Positions 1 to 8,244 of a DNA stretch of 41,321 nt are shown one piece after another. Below the pieces are notes generated by a model. That model worked only from the letters and a program-made list of their open reading frames with translations, had not been told where the DNA came from and did not search any database. The position numbers were made by a program, and so were the translations under genes. The DNA lies in assembly GCA_030527285.1 (NCBI GenBank), contig JAUNBC010000014.1, positions 1-41,321 on the forward strand. The letters run 5' to 3'. Within the stretch, counting starts at the first letter, position 1; each line of letters begins with the position of its first letter. Origin of the DNA: Bacillota bacterium. GTDB taxonomy: Bacteria > Bacillota > Dehalobacteriia > UBA4068.

Positions 1-1
1 G

Positions 2-997
2 GTGCCTCTGACGGCAGCCGCCGAGCCGCCCTCGCCACAGCAGCATATACCCTATACCTATTGCACGCAGCTGCTGATCAAGGGCAGCGATTTGCCGATA
101 GACAAGATACGCGAGCATTTATCGCATACGCCGCCCGGCGACAGTCTGCTGGTAGTCGGCGACGAAACGCTGATCAAGATCCATTTCCACAATGACGAGC
201 CCGGGCAGGTGCTGCAATACTGCGGCCAATTCGGCGAGCTTTCCGATATCGTCATCGACAATATGCGCGAGCAGGCCGAGCATAAGGACGACTTTTCGCG
301 GTTCGACGCGCCCGCGCCGCCGCCGGTTGTCAAACGCAGCGGCACAGCAGTGATCGCGGTATGTGCCGGCGAAGGTATCGCCGCCATTTACAGGGATCTG
401 GGCGCGGCGGTGATCTCCGGCGGCCAAACGATGAACCCCAGCGCCGAGGATATACTGAACGCCGTGGAGCAAACAGGCGCCGAGCAGGTGGTGATACTGC
501 CCAATAACAGCAATATCATCCTCACCGCCACGCAGGTCAAGGAGCTGTCTGAGCTGCCAGTAGAGGTAGTGCCAAGCAAATATGTGACGCAGGGCATAGC
601 AGCGATGCTCGGCTTCAACGCGCAAGCGCCGGCGGCGGAAAACGCGGCGGCGATGCTGCCGCTGCTGGATAGCGTCGTCAACGGCGAGCTGACCTTCGCC
701 ATCCGCGACAGCAAATACAACGGCTTCGAGATCAAGGAAGGCGACGTATTGGCGCTGCTGGACGGCAATATCATCGCTCACGGCAAACAGCTGAATAAAA
801 TGCTCGACGCTCTGCTCAAGCACATGACCAAAGATAACGATAACGCCTCGCTGATCTGCCTGTATTGGGGCGAGGGTGTGGACGAGCAGCAAGCCGAGGC
901 CGCCGCCGCCCGTCTGGCCAAGAAATACTCCGATTATGACGTCGAGGTGCATTACGGCGGCCAACCGCTGTACTACTATCTGCTCTCCGTCGAATAG
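2..997 (+). CDS. fakA: FakA/YloV-type fatty acid kinase, C-terminal part (cut by window edge)
   Basis: The 331 visible residues match the middle and C-terminal parts of the DAK2/DegV-like FakA (YloV) family. This kinase phosphorylates fatty acids bound by FakB partners for phospholipid synthesis. Visible family features are the stretch LLVVGDETLIKIHFHNDEPG near residue 49 and, after it, an EDD-like region with GEGIAAIYRDLGA and VVILPNNSNI. The N-terminal ATP-binding DAK2 domain lies before the window, so the GTG at position 2 is probably an internal codon. The gene ends 127 bp before recG; recG next to fakA is a common Firmicute order. Family assignment is firm; the substrate is inferred from the family. 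Confidence 0.85.
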   Translation: MPLTAAAEPPSPQQHIPYTYCTQLLIKGSDLPIDKIREHLSHTPPGDSLLVVGDETLIKIHFHNDEPGQVLQYCGQFGELSDIVIDNMREQAEHKDDFSRFDAPAPPPVVKRSGTAVIAVCAGEGIAAIYRDLGAAVISGGQTMNPSAEDILNAVEQTGAEQVVILPNNSNIILTATQVKELSELPVEVVPSKYVTQGIAAMLGFNAQAPAAENAAAMLPLLDSVVNGELTFAIRDSKYNGFEIKEGDVLALLDGNIIAHGKQLNKMLDALLKHMTKDNDNASLICLYWGEGVDEQQAEAAAARLAKKYSDYDVEVHYGGQPLYYYLLSVE

Positions 998-1124
998 TTT
1001 ATCTTGCGTATGGGCGCACTTGGGTGCGCCCGCGCTTTTGCTGTTCTTCCTTCCATCCATGCTGCTCGCGGCCGTCCGGCCGCCATTTTCATAATCGCCG
1101 GCTGCCGCCATATTAGGTATAACG

Positions 1125-3440
1125 ATGAACGACCTGTTACAATTGATCGACAAAGAATTGCATAGCGGCTGTCTGGATAGCTCCGTATTCGGCGGCTTCA
1201 CCGAGTATCTGCGCGCGCGGGCGGAGAAAATGGGCGACGCGCGCTTGGCCGGACTGGCGGAACAATACCGGCAGGCCAGCGCCGCCGAGCGCCCGCAGCT
1301 GCTGGCGCAAATGCGTCAAGCCCTCGCCTCCGCTCCCTCTCCCGCTCCCGCCCCCAGCCCCACGCCCTCTCCCACGCCATTCTCGCGGCCTGTCGGGGGC
1401 GGCGGCAATGCGCCGCGCGAACCGTCGCTTGCCATACCGATACGCTACCTCAAAGGCGTGGGCGAATACCGCGCCTCGCTGTACGCGCGGCTGAATGTGC
1501 ATACCGTCGGCGAGCTGCTGCAATTATACCCCCGCGATTATCAGGATCGCCGCCAGATCACGCCGATAGCCGTAGCGCGCATCGGCGAGAGCTGCACCAT
1601 CTGCGGCATTATCGCCGCCGTCGAGAGCATCAGCACGCGCCGGCGCAAGCATATACTTAAAGTCTATATCCGCGACGACAGCGGCATGATACCGGCGCTG
1701 TGGTTCAATCAGCCCTTCCTGCAAAAGAAGCTGACCGTAGGCCGTCAGATCTATGTCAGCGGCAAGCTGGACGGCAAATACGACCAGCTATCCTTCAGCG
1801 TCAGCGATTATGCGCTGGCCGGCGAGGAGCCAAGCGCCGGCATAGCGCCCGTATATCGCGCCACCGAGGGACTGACGCAAAAAACGCTGCGCCGCGACAT
1901 TCGCACCGCCTACAACAATTACGGGCGGCTGATCGCCGAGCTGCTGCCGCAGACGCTGCTGGACCAGCATCAGCTGATCGGCGCGCGGCAGGCGCTCGCA
2001 CAAATACATTTCCCCGAGCAGCCGCAGCAGGCGGAGCAGGCGCGCCGGCGGCTGGCCTATGAAGAATTGCTGATACTGCAGCTGGCGATGCTGGCAAACC
2101 GCCCCGCCAATCACAGCAAAACGCCGCGTCCGCCGGTGGACGACAAGCAGCTGTTGGCCGACTATTGCGCCACCTTGCCCTATCGGCTGACTGCCGCCCA
2201 ACAGCGGGTGATCGCCGAGCTCTACGCCGATATCAACAGCCCCGCCCCGATGTCGCGTTTGGTGCAAGGCGACGTCGGCTGCGGCAAAACGGCGGTAGCG
2301 GCGGCGGCGCTGCATAAGGCCTGCCAGCGCGGCGGGCAGGCAGCGATGATGGCGCCCACGGAGCTGCTGGCGCGCCAGCATTTCGCCACTTTGCAGCCGC
2401 AAATGCGGCAGCTTGGCCTGACGGCGGAACTGCTCACCGGCTCGACCACGGCGGCGCGGCGGCGGCGCATACTTGCGGATCTGAGCAGCGGCGCGCTCAA
2501 TATCATCATCGGCACGCATGCGCTGCTCCAGGACGACGTGGTTTTTGCCGACCTGCGGCTGGCGGTCAGCGATGAGCAGCATCGCTTCGGCGTGGCGCAG
2601 CGCGCGCGCCTGCGCGGCGGCGACGGCGTCGATCTTTTGGTGATGTCGGCCACGCCGATACCGCGCACGCTGGCAATGACGCTGTATGCCGACTTGGAGC
2701 TGTCGCTGATCGACGAGCTGCCGGCAGGCCGCCTGCCGGTCAAGACCTATGCGGTAGAGTTCGATATGCAGCCGCGCGTCAACGCCTTCATCGAAAAGCA
2801 ATTAGCCGCCGGACGGCAGGCCTTCGTCGTTTGCCCGCTGATCGAGGAGAGCGAAAGCCTTGACCTGGCCTCCGCCACCGAGCATTATCAGCAGCTGCGC
2901 GACGAGGTTTTCCCCGACCGCCGCGTGGCGCTGCTGCATGGCAAGCTCAAAGCGCGCGAAAAGCAGCAGATCATGGAGGATTTCGCCGCCGGCAATACCG
3001 ATATTTTAGTGTCAACGACGGTGATCGAGGTCGGTATCGACGTACCGAACGCCACCCTGATGGTGATACGCAATGCCGAGCGCTTCGGCCTGGCGCAGCT
3101 GCATCAGCTGCGCGGGCGCATCGTTCGCGGCCGCGAGCAGGGATATTGCCTGCTGATGCATCAGGCGCGCACGCCGGAGAGCCGTCGCCGCATCCAGGCG
3201 GTATGCGAGCATAGCAATGGCCTGAAGCTGGCCGAAGCCGATCTGCAATTACGCGGCGCGGGCGATTTTTTTGGTACGCAGCAGCATGGCGTGCGCGAGA
3301 TGAAGATCGCCGACGTATTCCGCGACGCGGCGTTGCTGGCCGCCGCCCATCATGACGCCAAAGCCATCTGCGACGGGCGGATCGCGGTCAGCGAGCAGCT
3401 ATGGGCCGCCGTCCGCGCCCAGTACAATTCCCTGCCCTGA
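1125..3440 (+). CDS. recG: ATP-dependent DNA helicase RecG
   Basis: This 771-residue protein is RecG, the double-stranded DNA translocase that regresses and processes stalled forks and branched DNA. In order it shows an N-terminal helical region, an unusual Pro/Ser/Ala linker at about residues 68-86, an OB-fold wedge domain (about 110-240), helicase motif I GDVGCGKTAVA near residue 382, DEQH motif II near 483, SATPIPRT motif III, and a C-terminal TRG-like stretch GDFFGTQQHG. Motif VI reads QLRGRIVRGREQ, where the family usually has GRVGRG, so a conserved glycine is replaced by valine. The ATG is preceded only by a weak AGG. A terminator follows 83 bp after the stop. Confidence 0.97.
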   Translation: MNDLLQLIDKELHSGCLDSSVFGGFTEYLRARAEKMGDARLAGLAEQYRQASAAERPQLLAQMRQALASAPSPAPAPSPTPSPTPFSRPVGGGGNAPREPSLAIPIRYLKGVGEYRASLYARLNVHTVGELLQLYPRDYQDRRQITPIAVARIGESCTICGIIAAVESISTRRRKHILKVYIRDDSGMIPALWFNQPFLQKKLTVGRQIYVSGKLDGKYDQLSFSVSDYALAGEEPSAGIAPVYRATEGLTQKTLRRDIRTAYNNYGRLIAELLPQTLLDQHQLIGARQALAQIHFPEQPQQAEQARRRLAYEELLILQLAMLANRPANHSKTPRPPVDDKQLLADYCATLPYRLTAAQQRVIAELYADINSPAPMSRLVQGDVGCGKTAVAAAALHKACQRGGQAAMMAPTELLARQHFATLQPQMRQLGLTAELLTGSTTAARRRRILADLSSGALNIIIGTHALLQDDVVFADLRLAVSDEQHRFGVAQRARLRGGDGVDLLVMSATPIPRTLAMTLYADLELSLIDELPAGRLPVKTYAVEFDMQPRVNAFIEKQLAAGRQAFVVCPLIEESESLDLASATEHYQQLRDEVFPDRRVALLHGKLKAREKQQIMEDFAAGNTDILVSTTVIEVGIDVPNATLMVIRNAERFGLAQLHQLRGRIVRGREQGYCLLMHQARTPESRRRIQAVCEHSNGLKLAEADLQLRGAGDFFGTQQHGVREMKIADVFRDAALLAAAHHDAKAICDGRIAVSEQLWAAVRAQYNSLP

Positions 3441-3522
3441 AGCGCCCGCCTCTCTCCGCCCGCCGCTATTGCGGCCAACACCGTGAAATACGCGTCCGGC
3501 ACAGCCGTTTTTACGCTTGCGC

Positions 3523-3553
3523 AAGGGTCGATGTCCGCATCGGCCCTTTTTTT
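3523..3553 (+). terminator. Rho-independent terminator after recG
   Basis: AAGGGTCGATG and CATCGGCCCTT form a stem (one T-G pair) around a short loop, followed by a run of T. It ends recG transcription and separates it from the terminase-like gene. Confidence 0.8.
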
Positions 3554-3667
3554 GCCCCTTGCCTTTCCCCTTCATCCCTCCCGCCTGTCTCCCGCAATAA
3601 TTTTCCCCCGTGGCACCTTTTACCCGCCTGCCGATGTTATGCTTAAGCCGAAAGGCTGGTGACGACG

Positions 3668-5311
3668 ATGGGCAAAAAAAAGACCGCCGCCACGGCGGAT
3701 ACAACGCTCGGCTATATACAAGCGCATCTGAAAATACAGGATAAAAACGGCCGCCTGATCCCGCTGATCTTCAATCAGCCGCAGCTGACGCTGTACCGCG
3801 AGATCGAGCGCCAGCAGGCGGCGGGCAAGCCGGTGCGCATCATCATCCTCAAAGCGCGGCAGATCGGCTTCTCCACCGCCGTAGCGGCGCTGTTCTTTCA
3901 GCGCACGGCCACCATACCGCATACCAATTCGATGATCGTCGCGCATAAGGCGGACGCCTCCGCCAATATCTTCAATAAAACAAAGCTGTTCTACGAGGAG
4001 CTGCCCGAGGCTCTGCGCCCGCTGAAAAAAGCCTCCAACGCACGCGAGCTGCTGTTCGAGAACCCTTCATCCAAGGCGGCGGAAAAGGCGCAGACCCCCG
4101 GCCTGCGCTCCAAGATCGAGATCGAGACCGCCGGCAACAGCTCCGCCGGCCGTTCGGCTACCGTACATAATCTGCATCTGTCGGAGCTGGCCTATTGGCC
4201 GCATCCCGAGGCCACGCTGATATCGCTGATGCAGGCCGTGCCATATGCCCCGCATACGATGGTGATCATCGAATCCACAGCCTGTGGCGTGGGCGGCGAA
4301 TTTTACCGCCAATGGCTGCGCGCCCAACGCGGCGAGAGCGAATTTGTACCGCTGTTTTTCCCCTGGTGGTCGCATGACGAGTACCGCTTGGACGGGCCGG
4401 AGCCGCTGACCGCCACGCCCGAGGAGCAGGAGCTATCGCAGCTATACGCGCTGGATGAGCAGCAGCTGCGCTGGCGGCGGCATTGCATTTCCGCGAATTG
4501 CGGCGGTGACGAGAGCGTGTTCGCGCAGGAATATCCGGCCTGCGCCGAGGAAGCCTTTCTTGCCTCCGGCCGTCCGGTATTCGACGTGCGCGCCTTAGCG
4601 CGGGCGCTGGCGGCAGCTCCCGAACCGCTCAGCATCGGCCGCCTTGAGCTTGACCGCGACGGCCGCCCGCTGCTGCTCCCTGCCGAGCGCGGCTATATGC
4701 GCGTCTGGCAGCCGCCGCAGGCCGGCTGCGATTATATCATCGGCGTAGACAGCGCCGGCGGCAGCTATGGCGGCGATTTTTCGGCGATGGCGGTGCTGGA
4801 GCGCGGCAGCCGCCGCATCGTCGCCGAATGGCATGGCCATATCGACCCCGACCTGCTGGGCGGCGAAGCAGTCATGCTGGCGCGCTGGTATAACGGCGCG
4901 CTGCTGGTGCCTGAGGCCAATAATCACGGCGTGGCGGTGATCAACGCGATCAAGCGCGCACATTACCCGCGCCTCTATCGCCGGCGCAGCATCGACCGCG
5001 TCACCGACGTCTTGACGCAGGAATACGGCTTCTGGACGTCGGGACGCAGCAAACGGCTGCTGATCTCAACGCTGGCCGCCTATATCCGCGAGGACGCGCT
5101 GCGCCTGCCCTCGCGCGAGCTGATCGGCGAATGTTTGAGCTATGTTTATGACGAGCGCGGCCAGACCAATGCGCAAAGCGGCTGCTATGACGATCGGGTG
5201 ATCGCCGCCGCGCTGGCGGTATATGCCGCGGGCGAGCATGGCGAGGCAGCGCCGTTCATCGCGCTGCCGCTGGCCGAGCTGTATGATATCGACGACCGCA
5301 CCGGCTACTGA
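3668..5311 (+). CDS. Orphan terminase large subunit-like protein (ATPase plus RNase H-fold nuclease)
   Basis: About 547 residues with the two-domain plan of phage terminase large subunits, the motor/nuclease that packages phage DNA. The ATPase part has a Walker A-like ILKARQIGFSTAVAALFF (near residue 60) and a Walker B-like MVIIESTACG. The nuclease part has acidic strand motifs IIGVDSAGGSYGGDFSAMAV, LLVPEANNHG and CYDDRVIAAAL. I chose ATG 3668 over the in-frame GTG 3659 because GGTGA lies 5 nt before the ATG, while no spaced ribosome site serves the GTG. No portal, capsid or small terminase gene is nearby and codon use resembles its housekeeping neighbours. It is therefore either a domesticated phage gene or a resident DNA-processing ATPase. 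It converges with the SpoIIQ-like gene, 2 bp away. Confidence 0.75.
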   Translation: MGKKKTAATADTTLGYIQAHLKIQDKNGRLIPLIFNQPQLTLYREIERQQAAGKPVRIIILKARQIGFSTAVAALFFQRTATIPHTNSMIVAHKADASANIFNKTKLFYEELPEALRPLKKASNARELLFENPSSKAAEKAQTPGLRSKIEIETAGNSSAGRSATVHNLHLSELAYWPHPEATLISLMQAVPYAPHTMVIIESTACGVGGEFYRQWLRAQRGESEFVPLFFPWWSHDEYRLDGPEPLTATPEEQELSQLYALDEQQLRWRRHCISANCGGDESVFAQEYPACAEEAFLASGRPVFDVRALARALAAAPEPLSIGRLELDRDGRPLLLPAERGYMRVWQPPQAGCDYIIGVDSAGGSYGGDFSAMAVLERGSRRIVAEWHGHIDPDLLGGEAVMLARWYNGALLVPEANNHGVAVINAIKRAHYPRLYRRRSIDRVTDVLTQEYGFWTSGRSKRLLISTLAAYIREDALRLPSRELIGECLSYVYDERGQTNAQSGCYDDRVIAAALAVYAAGEHGEAAPFIALPLAELYDIDDRTGY

Positions 5312-5313
5312 AA

Positions 5314-5946
5314 TTAGAACAGATAGTCCAGCGGATCGACCTCAATATCGTCCAAAAACAGCGAGAATACCAGCGCGCCGCTTTCTGTGCTGCCGATGAT
5401 CTCCCCGATCTCCAGCTGCTGGCCGGCCGCCACCTCGATCTCCGACAAGCCTTGGCAAACGCTGGTAAAACCGCCGCTATGCTTCAGCTCGACGATATAG
5501 CCGTCCTCGCTCTCGCCGAGATACAGCACCTGACCGGCCGCCGCCGCTTTAACGCTTTGTCCGGCCGCGCCTTGTATCTCGATGCCCTGCCGGGTGGCGA
5601 AGCCGCTGACGTCCACCGTCGTCTCCTCGGCGACCACGCCCGAGGCCGGCGCGGTGAACAGCGCCGGAGCCAAGCCCGCCTCAACTATCTCCACCTCCGC
5701 GGTGCTGATTTCATTCTCCGATAGCGCCGGCAGCGCCTGCTCAAAGTCTACCCAGCTGTTATCCGCATCCACGCCGCTGCTCAGCACATAGCGCGATGCG
5801 CCGCCGAGAAAATTGTCCATCGACACGGTCAGCGCGATCACCACGATCAAGGCCGCCGAGCAGATGATCTGCCGCAGCAACCGGCGCGGCTTTTTGTCCG
5901 GGAAATTGAGCTTGCCTCCGCCCAGATAATCATTAATCGAGCCCAT
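5314..5946 (-). CDS. SpoIIQ-like membrane-anchored degenerate M23 (LytM) protein
   Basis: A 210-residue protein with a short cytoplasmic N-terminus, one membrane segment (about residues 29-48) and an extracytoplasmic LytM-like domain over the last ~90 residues. The domain fits the M23 peptidase pattern through ELKHSGGFTSVCQGLSEIEV and the C-terminal DPLDYLF. The metal-binding residues look lost: the usual HxG.D segment reads RQGIEIQGAAG, and the usual HFE strand reads VFSLF. This layout resembles the sporulation proteins SpoIIQ/SpoIVFA, where such domains are scaffolds across the forespore-mother cell space. GGAGG sits 5 nt before the ATG. The sporulation role is inferred; the degenerate M23 fold is well supported. 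Confidence 0.65.
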   Translation of the reverse strand: MGSINDYLGGGKLNFPDKKPRRLLRQIICSAALIVVIALTVSMDNFLGGASRYVLSSGVDADNSWVDFEQALPALSENEISTAEVEIVEAGLAPALFTAPASGVVAEETTVDVSGFATRQGIEIQGAAGQSVKAAAAGQVLYLGESEDGYIVELKHSGGFTSVCQGLSEIEVAAGQQLEIGEIIGSTESGALVFSLFLDDIEVDPLDYLF

Positions 5947-5975
5947 ACCAACCTCCGCGCATCTTCTGTACGATA

Positions 5976-6005
5976 TATATATGCGCCGCGGACAGGTCGT
6001 ATGAC
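5976..6005 (-). promoter_or_regulatory. Possible sporulation sigma-E-like promoter of the SpoIIQ-like gene
   Basis: On the minus strand GTCATA is followed after 16 nt by CATATATA, about 30 nt before the start codon. This resembles the sigma-E pattern (ATA, 16-18 nt, CATAnnnT), with mismatches in the -10 part. Weak evidence alone, but it agrees with the gene's likely sporulation role. Confidence 0.35.
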
Positions 6006-6030
6006 AAAAAATAAACGCCTTTTCCGCACA

Positions 6031-6058
6031 AAAAAACCCTGCTGCCGCAGGGTTTTTT
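6031..6058. terminator. Bidirectional terminator between nnr and the SpoIIQ-like gene
   Basis: CCCTGC-TGCC-GCAGGG is flanked by A runs on the left and T runs on the right, so it can terminate on either strand. It lies between two minus-strand genes, downstream of nothing on the plus strand, and close to the end of nnr (stop at 6093) it acts as a boundary for the following gene. Confidence 0.75.
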
Positions 6059-6092
6059 ACTTCATTATTTTCGGTCGTCCTTGTCTATGCTT

Positions 6093-7640
6093 CTATGCTC
6101 CCGCCACGTCGGACAGCGCATAAGGCAGCGCCTCGGCGATATCGCCGGCCACCATACCCGCCTCCAATACTCCGCCGGCCGCCACGTCGCCGGCATGACC
6201 GTGCAGCCATACCGCGCAGGCGGCAGCGGCGGCGGCGTTCAGCCCTTGACCGAGCAGCGTCGCCACCATACCGGCCAATACGTCGCCCGAGCCGCCGGTA
6301 GCCATACCGGGATTGCCGGTATCATTGATGAATATACGCCCCTCAGGGGTAGCGATCACCGTGCCCGCGCCCTTCAATACCACCACGGTATCGGTCTGCC
6401 GCGCAAAGCCTTCCGCCGCTTCGATGCGGTTGGCCTGCACGTCCTCGGCCGACACGCCCAGCAGCTTGGCCATCTCGCCGGCATGCGGGGTGATGACCAG
6501 CGGCTTTTGATAGTTACGCAGCAGCCTCAGCGCGCCGCATACGGCGAATAAAGCGTCCGCGTCCAGCACCAGCGGCAGGTCGAGGCGCGGTATCAGCTCG
6601 CGGATGAAGTCCACCGTCGTCTGCTCGCGCCCCATGCCGGGGCCGATCAGCACGCTGCTGGCGGCAAAATTGCAGATCATATTAACGCCGGCGGAGCTGA
6701 ACCCGCCGTCGGGGGCAGCCTCGACATTGAGCAGCATCGCCTCGGGCAAGCGCGTGGTAAACGATACGCGGCAGTCCGGCGGCAGCGCCGCGGTCAGCTT
6801 GCCCGCGCCCATTTTCAGCGCGCCGCGTCCCGCCAATATCGCCGCGCCCGGCATCGTCGCAGATCCGGCTACCAGCAGCACGTGGCCGAAATCGCCCTTG
6901 TACGCCTCGCGCGCGCGCGGTTTCAGCCAGCGGCGGCAGAAGTCGATGTCGATCAATTCGCGGCGGCTGTCGAGCGTTTCCTCGATCTGCGGCGGCATCG
7001 AAATATCCGCCACCTTCAGCTCGCCGACATACGGAGCGGCCGCCGGCATCACCAGCCCTAATTTGGGCAGGGCGAACGTCACCGTCGCCGTCGCCTTTAC
7101 CGCGTCGCCCAGCGGTTGGCCGGTCGATGAAGATAAGCCGGAGGGGATATCGCAGCTGATAACCGGCACGTCGCTTTCATTGAGCATGGCGATGACGCTG
7201 GCGGCTATATCGCGCACGTCGTCGTTCAAGCCGGTGCCGAAGATCGCGTCGATCGCCAGATCGGCAGAAAACAGCGCCATTTTCGCCACGTTAAGGCGGC
7301 TGCCCTCGGTCAGCCACAGACCGCTGACGCCCATTTTTTGCAGTATTTGATAATTGACCAGCGCATCGCCGCGAAAGATCTCCGGATCGGTGAGATAATA
7401 GAGCCGGACCTCTGCGCCGCGATTGAACAGATGCCGCGCCGCTACCAGGCCGTCGCCGCCATTATTGCCGCCGCCGCAAAAGATAGCGATCTTTTTGCCG
7501 CGCACACCGTCGAGCAGCTGCTCGGCTTTATCCACTACCGCGCGTCCGGCGTTTTCCATCAGCACGATGCTCGGTATGCCAAAATCATTGATCGCCGCCT
7601 GATCGGCCGCGCGCATTTCCTCCGCTGTAACTAAACGCAT
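6093..7640 (-). CDS. nnr: Bifunctional NAD(P)H-hydrate epimerase / ADP-dependent NAD(P)H-hydrate dehydratase
   Basis: This 515-residue enzyme repairs damaged NADH/NADPH hydrates. The N-terminal YjeF epimerase domain (about 1-210) shows IPSIVLMENAGRAVVDKA and FCGGGNNGGDGLVAARHL. The C-terminal ribokinase-like dehydratase domain (about 225-515) shows VLLVAGSATMPGAAILAGRG, the substrate-binding VITPHAGEMAKLLG and the nucleotide-binding GMATGGSGDVLAG. Length and domain order fit the fused bacterial Nnr. An AGGAT ribosome site lies upstream of the ATG. It heads a minus-strand unit with a long pyrimidine-rich (plus-strand) region before it. Confidence 0.95.
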   Translation of the reverse strand: MRLVTAEEMRAADQAAINDFGIPSIVLMENAGRAVVDKAEQLLDGVRGKKIAIFCGGGNNGGDGLVAARHLFNRGAEVRLYYLTDPEIFRGDALVNYQILQKMGVSGLWLTEGSRLNVAKMALFSADLAIDAIFGTGLNDDVRDIAASVIAMLNESDVPVISCDIPSGLSSSTGQPLGDAVKATATVTFALPKLGLVMPAAAPYVGELKVADISMPPQIEETLDSRRELIDIDFCRRWLKPRAREAYKGDFGHVLLVAGSATMPGAAILAGRGALKMGAGKLTAALPPDCRVSFTTRLPEAMLLNVEAAPDGGFSSAGVNMICNFAASSVLIGPGMGREQTTVDFIRELIPRLDLPLVLDADALFAVCGALRLLRNYQKPLVITPHAGEMAKLLGVSAEDVQANRIEAAEGFARQTDTVVVLKGAGTVIATPEGRIFINDTGNPGMATGGSGDVLAGMVATLLGQGLNAAAAAACAVWLHGHAGDVAAGGVLEAGMVAGDIAEALPYALSDVAGA

Positions 7641-8244
7641 AACATATCCTCCCTATGCCTTTGCCCTGTTTTCCTCTCTTACGCCGGGCTCGCCGCCGGT
7701 GCCGGCGCGCTCTTTTCACCCTGGCGCTGATCATTCATTTCCGTTTATCATGCTCTTTTGCTTCATACCTGAGCGGTTTAGCTTTTGCCTTTTATCATAC
7801 TCTCTTGCTCTGTTTGTTTATTCTCGCTCCGCGTTTTGCCCATAATATCTGATATTATATACTTCTGCTATAATTCTTTTTTTCCTGCCCGCCCTGCTCC
7901 CGCGGCGTTCCCCGCCTTGCCCCGCCTCTTTTCTCCGTCCTTATGACCGCGCCCAGGACGATAGGCGGCGGGTCTTTCCTTGCCGGTCTTTTTATACCGC
8001 TTAACGCTCCGTCATCTCCCAAGCGGCTGAATATAGAAAAGCCTTTCATATTTCGCCGCTATGTGTTATAATATCCTTGCCGCACGCGACTTACGCCGCA
8101 AAACATGTAACCGAAGCGCCGAAACAAGGCGTTTGCCCGCATTTACGGAAGTATTCACCGCTACGAACGATAAGCATGTTTTGCTCAAAAATACCTGCGT
8201 GACGGCGCCCCCTATTATAATTCTAATTCAGAGAGGAAGACACC
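7641..8244. other. 604-bp non-coding region at the composition boundary
   Basis: Positions 7655 to about 8000 are very rich in C and T on the plus strand. Short frames here have no ribosome site and no recognisable protein. From about 8040 the base use becomes more balanced, which continues through the accessory block. TTTCAT (8044-8049), 17 nt, TATAAT (8067-8072) could be a promoter for the lipoprotein gene, and another TATAAT sits at 8216-8221, close to its ribosome site AGAGAGGAAG. No terminator or repeat was seen. Confidence 0.4.

Noticed and set aside
119-1201. Long antisense frame opposite fakA
   Set aside because: A by-product of GC-rich codon bias; no recognisable protein and it lies opposite a clear gene.
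3668-5311. Prophage call based on the terminase
   Set aside because: No integrase, portal, capsid, tail or lysis gene within several kilobases; a single gene does not make a prophage.
7655-7852. 65-codon hydrophobic frame
   Set aside because: No ribosome site, and its hydrophobicity comes from the pyrimidine-rich DNA; no family.
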